Origin: Candidatus Formimonas warabiya
GTDB taxonomy: Bacteria; Bacillota; Dehalobacteriia; Dehalobacteriales; Dehalobacteriaceae
Direction of reading: 5' to 3'
Assembly: GCF_002777255.1 (NCBI RefSeq)
Contig: NZ_CP017634.1
Coordinates: 3,298,903-3,362,902, forward strand
DNA length: 64,000 bases
The notes under the pieces are model-generated. The model was given only the letters and a program-made list of their open reading frames with translations. It had not been told where the DNA came from and searched no databases. Position 1 is the first letter of the stretch. Every line of letters begins with the position of its first letter. Below are positions 60,063-64,000 of this stretch, piece after piece. The translations under genes were made by a program, and so were the position numbers.

Positions 60063-60737
60063 CTAATGCAGGTATGCCATGGGATCTACTGCTTTTCCGT
60101 ATTCATAGACTTCAAAGTGAAGATGGGGGGCCATTTTCGCTTCATATTTAGGTGAGACCAATACACTGCCGATGATTTCACCTTTCGCCACCGTAAATCC
60201 CGGCTCAGCCTTCTCCGGCTTGATGCCTTTATACCTGGTTTCCAATTTTTCTCCGTGTTTAATGGCGATTTCATACCCCCATAAGGGGCTGGAAGCGATT
60301 GAGGTGACTGTACCCGGCAGCGCTGCTCTCACCTCATAGCCCGGGGGTAGGGCAATATCAATACCCGAATGGAACCTGATATCATTAAATGTCTCTGAGT
60401 GGGAAAAACCAAATCCGGTAATTACCTGCCCTTGCCCCGGCCACCTCATGACGATATCCTGGGTCTCATCCGCCGGGCCCGCCAGGGGAATCTCTGCCGA
60501 CTTTTGCACGGGCTCTTGAACCACCTGATTAGCACCGACTTCAGCTGCCTGTTCCTCCCTGGCACCTGAAGCCGACGGGCTTTGATCCCCAGATTGGCTT
60601 GTTTCCACAGGACTTCGATCTATTCTTTGGGAAACAAAATAGGCGCTTCCGGCAATGGTTAGCACCAGTAATACTGCAAAGGAAACCCATATTTTATTGA
60701 TCTCCATATCTTTGATCTTATGCACATTGCCAAACAT
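60063..60737 (-). CDS. spoIIQ: SpoIIQ-type M23 peptidase-domain protein
   Basis: SpoIIQ spans the forespore membrane and pairs with mother-cell SpoIIIAH during engulfment. The preferred start is ATG 60737 (GAGGTG six bases upstream), giving 224 residues. One helix (IWVSFAVLLVLTIAGSAYFV) is followed by a low-complexity linker and a LytM/M23 domain (about 100-224). Both zinc motifs are intact: FHSGIDIA (H-x3-D) and PHLHFEVY (HxH). Bacillus SpoIIQ has lost a zinc ligand, whereas clostridial SpoIIQ keeps them, so this copy is of the clostridial, probably metal-binding kind. It directly follows spoIID, 78 bases away. Confidence 0.88.
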   Translation of the reverse strand: MFGNVHKIKDMEINKIWVSFAVLLVLTIAGSAYFVSQRIDRSPVETSQSGDQSPSASGAREEQAAEVGANQVVQEPVQKSAEIPLAGPADETQDIVMRWPGQGQVITGFGFSHSETFNDIRFHSGIDIALPPGYEVRAALPGTVTSIASSPLWGYEIAIKHGEKLETRYKGIKPEKAEPGFTVAKGEIIGSVLVSPKYEAKMAPHLHFEVYEYGKAVDPMAYLH

Positions 60738-60744
60738 AAAAATC

Positions 60745-60798
60745 ACCTCTTGCTCCATTTATAACCATTTTATGGTAATAATATACATAGCAAGAGGT
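60745..60798 (-). promoter_or_regulatory. Inverted repeat masking the spoIIQ ribosome site, around a sigma-F-like promoter
   Basis: ACCTCTTGCT (60745-60754 on the plus strand) and AGCAAGAGGT (60789-60798) are perfect 10-base inverted repeats. The arm next to the gene contains the spoIIQ ribosome site GAGGT. Between them, on the minus strand, lie GTATA and, 15 bases on, GGTTATAAATG, close to the sigma-F consensus. The predicted leader is short (about 12 bases), which weakens the promoter call. Confidence 0.4.
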
Positions 60799-60815
60799 TT
60801 TCTCATCTATCCGGC

Positions 60816-61754
60816 TTAATATAATTTTTCTATTTCGATCCCCTGATAATAATACTTTAAAATTTTCTCCGCATTATAGCCTTCTTTTGCCAGGCCGTTG
60901 GCCCCGAATTGGCACATCCCGACTCCATGCCCATAACCCACAATGGTTAACTCCACTCCTTCCTTTTGGATCTTCCAGGTAAAGTTGGTGGAATTAATGC
61001 CGAAAATTCTCCGGAATTCCGTTGCCGCCATCCGCTTATTTCCCACCAGGATCGTCTTCAGTCTTCCGGTCTTGGTTTTTTCTAAAGCTTTGATGGTGAA
61101 GGCTGAGGGGTTATTTATCTTCCCGCCTAGTTTTTCACTTAATTGAGAAAAAGGGATCAACAAGCGGGTCCGGTACTTCGGAGAATCCTGGTCCCATTTG
61201 CACGGGACACTTTTCAAATAAGGGGTGGCATAGGTCCAGACTTCTTCCGAATTTTCCGTACGCCCCCCGCAGGTGGAGTGGTATACCGGGTCGATCAATT
61301 GTTTCTCATAGGTGGCCACTTCTCCACAGGTGGCCTTTACCGCTGCTTTTAATTTTTTTTGATACTCCCAATATCTTAACCATCCCCACTTTTTTTTCAT
61401 CTCTTCTTCCGATAACCAGCCCTGACAATGGCCCGGGTCGGTGCACACATCGGCGTTGGGATGCTCTTGATTGATAGTTTTCGTACTGAATTTGATTTTT
61501 TTTAAGGCATAAGTCCGGGCCGCGATGGCCTGGGCCTTTAATGCTTCTTTTTCAAATTCCGCGGGCATTTCCGCTGCCAGCACCCCCACCAGATATTCTT
61601 CCAGGGGCAGAGAAACTGTTTTCTTTTCCTGGACAAAAAAAACACGAATGGGGGGACCTTTTTCTCCTCCTGTCTCCCACGGACCGAAGTATTTGACTAA
61701 CAGCACCATCCCCAAGGTCAAAATCATCAAAAAATAAAAAAATATTTTGCGCAT
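60816..61754 (-). CDS. spoIID: Stage II sporulation protein D, peptidoglycan lytic transglycosylase
   Basis: SpoIID cuts denuded glycan strands at the septum to drive engulfment, with SpoIIM and SpoIIP. The product has 312 residues and GGAGAGAAAGC precedes the ATG. A membrane helix (about 4-22) precedes the SpoIID domain, where Glu62 in LVGVLAAEMPAEF is the expected catalytic acid. Conserved zinc-linked and substrate residues appear in CTDPGHCQGW, YHSTCGGRTENSEEVW and HGVGMCQFGANGLAKEGYNAEKILKYYY. A sigma-E-like promoter precedes it, consistent with mother-cell expression. Its order after murA is conserved. Confidence 0.95.
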   Translation of the reverse strand: MRKIFFYFLMILTLGMVLLVKYFGPWETGGEKGPPIRVFFVQEKKTVSLPLEEYLVGVLAAEMPAEFEKEALKAQAIAARTYALKKIKFSTKTINQEHPNADVCTDPGHCQGWLSEEEMKKKWGWLRYWEYQKKLKAAVKATCGEVATYEKQLIDPVYHSTCGGRTENSEEVWTYATPYLKSVPCKWDQDSPKYRTRLLIPFSQLSEKLGGKINNPSAFTIKALEKTKTGRLKTILVGNKRMAATEFRRIFGINSTNFTWKIQKEGVELTIVGYGHGVGMCQFGANGLAKEGYNAEKILKYYYQGIEIEKLY

Positions 61755-61785
61755 GCTTTCTCTCCATATCGTTTTTTATTACCTA

Positions 61786-61814
61786 ACCATATGAAGAAAA
61801 AAAGGGAATATGCC
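61786..61814 (-). promoter_or_regulatory. Sigma-E-like promoter of spoIID
   Basis: On the minus strand GGCATATT (61807-61814), 13 bases, then CATATGGT (61786-61793), similar to the sigma-E boxes (KMATATT and CATACAnT). The -35 box overlaps the tail of the murA terminator. Confidence 0.6.
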
Positions 61815-61837
61815 AAAAAGCCCAAAGGGTTTTTTGG
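61813..61837 (-). terminator. murA terminator
   Basis: CCAAAAAGCCC-AAA-GGGTTTTTTGG with one G-T pair; a short stem with T-runs on both strands, five bases after the murA stop codon. Confidence 0.65.
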
Positions 61838-61841
61838 TGTC

Positions 61842-63095
61842 TTATTCCTCCACGCGCACGATCCGGGCTCCTAACCCCTGGAGTTTTCCCACGAAGTCTT
61901 CATAACCCCGGTCGATATGATGGATGCAGCCCACAGAGGTCTTTCCTTCCGCGGCAAGGCCGGCGATAACCAGGGCCGCCCCTGCTCTTAAATCGGTTGC
62001 CTTCACATCCGCTCCCGTCAGCGTAGAAACACCTTTCACCACAGCGCTGTGCCCTTCTATTTTGATATTTGCCGACATTCTATTTAATTCATCCACATGC
62101 ATAAAACGGTTTTCGAAAACCGTCTCCGTAATGACGCTGGTCCCTCTGGACCGGGCCATGAGCGCCATAAACTGGGCCTGCATATCCGTGGGGAACCCGG
62201 GATAGGGTAAGGTCTTAATATCAACAGGCGTAATCACTTCCGGTCCAATCACCCGAAGGCCTTCCGACTCTTCAATCACTTCCACGCCCGCCTCTTTCAG
62301 CTTGGCGACCACAGATTTGAGGTGATCTTCAATCACATTGTTCACCAGGACATTGCCTCCGGTAGCCGCAGCCGCCACCATAAAGCTTCCTGCCTCCACC
62401 CGGTCCGGAATTACGGTGTGCTGCACGCCCCTAAGCCGGTCGACACCGTCAATGCGCACGATTTTGGTTCCCGCCCCCTTAATTCTTGCCCCCATGGCGT
62501 TTAAAAAGTTGGCCAAATCGACGATTTCCGGTTCCTCAGCCGAATTCTCAATGATGGTGTTGCCTTCTGCCAGGGTCGCCGCCATCATAATGTTTTCCGT
62601 AGCCCCCACACTGGGAAAATCCAGGTAAATCCTGTCCCCGATCAATCTCTTGGCTTTTGCCTCAATATAACCGTGACCGATGGTTATGTCGGCGCCTAAG
62701 GCTTCAAAACCCTTGAGGTGCAGGTCGATAGGCCTGCTGCCGATGGCGCAGCCTCCGGGTAATGACATCCTGGCCCGACCCATTCTGGCCAGCAGAGGCC
62801 CCATGATCAAAAAAGAAGCTCTCATGCGGCGCACACATTCGTAGGGTGCTTCATATTGGGAAAGATCCGAAGCTTCAATCTCCAGTTTGTGTCCCCGAAA
62901 GTTGGTATGAACACCTAAAAAACCTAAGACTTCACAAATAGTTTCCACATCCGCCAAATGGGGGATGTCATTCAGTTGACAGAATCCATCCGCAAGGAGA
63001 GAACCAGCTATTACAGGCAGTACAGCATTTTTTGCTCCGCTGATGTTTACTGTTCCGTATAAAGGTACGCCTCCTTCAACTACTATCCTTTCCAA
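61842..63095 (-). CDS. murA: UDP-N-acetylglucosamine 1-carboxyvinyltransferase MurA
   Basis: A 417-residue enzyme that joins PEP to UDP-GlcNAc, the first committed step of peptidoglycan synthesis. The active-site loop [10 protein letters not shown] carries the nucleophile Cys116, the fosfomycin target, and the N-terminal [10 protein letters not shown] has the substrate-binding Lys22-Asn23. The length is normal. The start is TTG 63095 with GGGAGG upstream. It sits between ywmB and spoIID, as Bacillus murAA does. Being the sigma-A-linked copy next to sporulation genes, it is probably the main vegetative MurA. Confidence 0.95.
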   Translation of the reverse strand: MERIVVEGGVPLYGTVNISGAKNAVLPVIAGSLLADGFCQLNDIPHLADVETICEVLGFLGVHTNFRGHKLEIEASDLSQYEAPYECVRRMRASFLIMGPLLARMGRARMSLPGGCAIGSRPIDLHLKGFEALGADITIGHGYIEAKAKRLIGDRIYLDFPSVGATENIMMAATLAEGNTIIENSAEEPEIVDLANFLNAMGARIKGAGTKIVRIDGVDRLRGVQHTVIPDRVEAGSFMVAAAATGGNVLVNNVIEDHLKSVVAKLKEAGVEVIEESEGLRVIGPEVITPVDIKTLPYPGFPTDMQAQFMALMARSRGTSVITETVFENRFMHVDELNRMSANIKIEGHSAVVKGVSTLTGADVKATDLRAGAALVIAGLAAEGKTSVGCIHHIDRGYEDFVGKLQGLGARIVRVEE

Positions 63096-63198
63096 AATTC
63101 TGTTCCTCCCTGACTACTATTCCTTGCAATATTCCACAAATTCAGTCAATATCCTTCTTCATTCGTGCTGATTTTACTTCCGCTCATGCCATGTTATC

Positions 63199-63966
63199 TC
63201 AATAATCATAAAACACCAAAGGAGATCCTATGTAGATATAGGTCTTGTTCTCCAGCTCATTGTAAGACATGGCGACCTGCATATTCACATCATTGCTTCC
63301 CACTTTCAGCTTATCATGAATATTGGGCACATAACCCGTCTTACTGATATAATTTTCTTCCTCAACCCCCCCACTTATTTTTCCCCCGATGGAAGAAAAA
63401 ATTTCATTAATTAAGGTCCGATAAGCACTTTTGGTCAATTTCCCCGGCTTAAACCCCACCATTAACTGGTTGAGTTCCGGCTCTTTTTGGAATTCCCGAA
63501 AGGCCGCGACCATTTTTTCTTTCGACCAATCCAAGGATTCCGGTCCCCTGGTATCAACCATATTTATAATTAAATACGTTTTGTCGTCCTTTTTTTTGTC
63601 CTGTAAAGACTGAAAAATAATTTCCACGCTTTGTCCTTGGGAAAGTTTTCCTTTTAACTGTAAACTATGAAATCCCTCATCTGCGATGCGCTCCCTGGTC
63701 AGGGAAGCAGGGGCTCCTAAAATATTCTCTACCAGTCCCCCATAATGATCCAATTCCGGTGCCGAGCAAAACTTTTCATCCACTTTTGCCCAGCCTTGAA
63801 GCTTCACTTCGGAAAAGACAGACTTGGAGCTTTCAAAGGCAGCCTGCATGGGCTGGTCTACTGTTTTCATGACAGGATTAATATCTCTGAGATAAAAATT
63901 CACTACAATAAGAATACCTGCCAAAAGCTCTAACAGCAACAGAAATGGCAATAAATATTTCTTCAT
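63199..63966 (-). CDS. ywmB: YwmB family protein
   Basis: A 255-residue protein from ATG 63966, with GGGGGGGAAGAAG directly upstream; a TTG frame to 63981 overlaps that site. A signal peptide or anchor (LLPFLLLLELLAGILIVVNFY) is followed by an alpha-beta extracytoplasmic domain that matches the YwmB/TATA-box-fold family in layout (about 40-255; GWAKVDEKFCSAPELDHYGGLVENILGA near the start and the C-terminal NVQVAMSYNE-type strand). The function is unknown. Its fixed place before murA and spoIID suggests a role in wall or spore morphogenesis. A 103-base gap without features separates it from murA. Confidence 0.8.
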   Translation of the reverse strand: MKKYLLPFLLLLELLAGILIVVNFYLRDINPVMKTVDQPMQAAFESSKSVFSEVKLQGWAKVDEKFCSAPELDHYGGLVENILGAPASLTRERIADEGFHSLQLKGKLSQGQSVEIIFQSLQDKKKDDKTYLIINMVDTRGPESLDWSKEKMVAAFREFQKEPELNQLMVGFKPGKLTKSAYRTLINEIFSSIGGKISGGVEEENYISKTGYVPNIHDKLKVGSNDVNMQVAMSYNELENKTYIYIGSPLVFYDY

Positions 63967-64000
63967 CTTCTTCCCCCCCAATGGTATTCTTCACTATAAT

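Noticed and set aside
1..64000. CRISPR array, prophage, toxin-antitoxin or defence island
   Set aside because: No regularly spaced repeats, phage structural genes or recognisable defence genes were seen on either strand.

Overview
The window is typical of an endospore-forming, anaerobe-like Clostridia genome, most likely Peptococcaceae or a close relative; this is inferred from gene content only. The evidence is the hpf-secA-prfB block, the ywmB-murA-spoIID-spoIIQ-spoIIID-mbl sporulation and morphogenesis block, a PHP-type CpsB phosphatase with a BY-kinase, and six S-layer-homology (SLH) proteins. Almost every gene is on the minus strand. The plus-strand exceptions are two tiny ORFs (9646 and 55157), one S-layer gene, a decayed MFS exporter and a CNNM/CorC-type protein. 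No rRNA, tRNA, CRISPR array or prophage was seen.

Layout. 1-9.5 kb: YitT (partial), prfB with an intact +1 frameshift site, secA, a DUF5317 protein, an HD-GYP phosphodiesterase, a micropeptide inside an inverted-repeat element, a conserved unknown gene, hpf with a sigma-H-like promoter, tandem DnaA boxes and comFC. 9.5-15.8 kb: phosphohexomutase, SipW-like signal peptidase, HEAT and SH3b proteins, a TagO/WecA-type transferase and fabZ. 16-24 kb: a MurJ-type flippase, csaB, a DUF5693 protein and the CpsB/CpsD/CapA tyrosine-phosphorylation module. 24-31 kb: three secreted proteins with C-terminal SLH domains. 31-37 kb: an adaptor-RND-TolC-TetR efflux operon with a clear promoter and operator. 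37.5-46.5 kb: an SLH protein and two convergent, closely related S-layer genes that flank an MFS pseudogene and a group II intron remnant. 47-52 kb: two ABC-2 permeases, a HlyD adaptor, a second TolC-like protein and MarR. 52-56.4 kb: TagA, an LCP ligase, a stalk-domain protein and a degenerate LCP-like protein. 56.5-64 kb: mbl, spoIIID, CNNM, spoIIQ, spoIID, murA and ywmB.

How it works together. Much of the window reads as a cell-surface programme. TagO/WecA and TagA would start a GlcNAc-ManNAc undecaprenyl-linked wall polymer. A MurJ-type flippase and DUF5693 lie beside CsaB, whose family adds the pyruvate ketal that SLH domains bind. An LCP protein would attach the polymer to peptidoglycan. 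SecA and a signal peptidase handle export, and the six SLH proteins are the cargo. The CapA/CpsD/CpsB module probably controls polymer synthesis. Two TolC-like proteins sit in efflux operons although everything else looks monoderm.

The most noteworthy signals are: the inverted S-layer paralog pair with a group II intron remnant abutting a terminator; the 233-bp inverted-repeat element with a micropeptide upstream of HD-GYP; a 10-bp inverted repeat that masks the spoIIQ ribosome binding site in read-through RNA but not in RNA from a sigma-F-like promoter; back-to-back DnaA boxes beside hpf; and overlapping alternative hairpins in the leader of the 1053-residue SLH protein.
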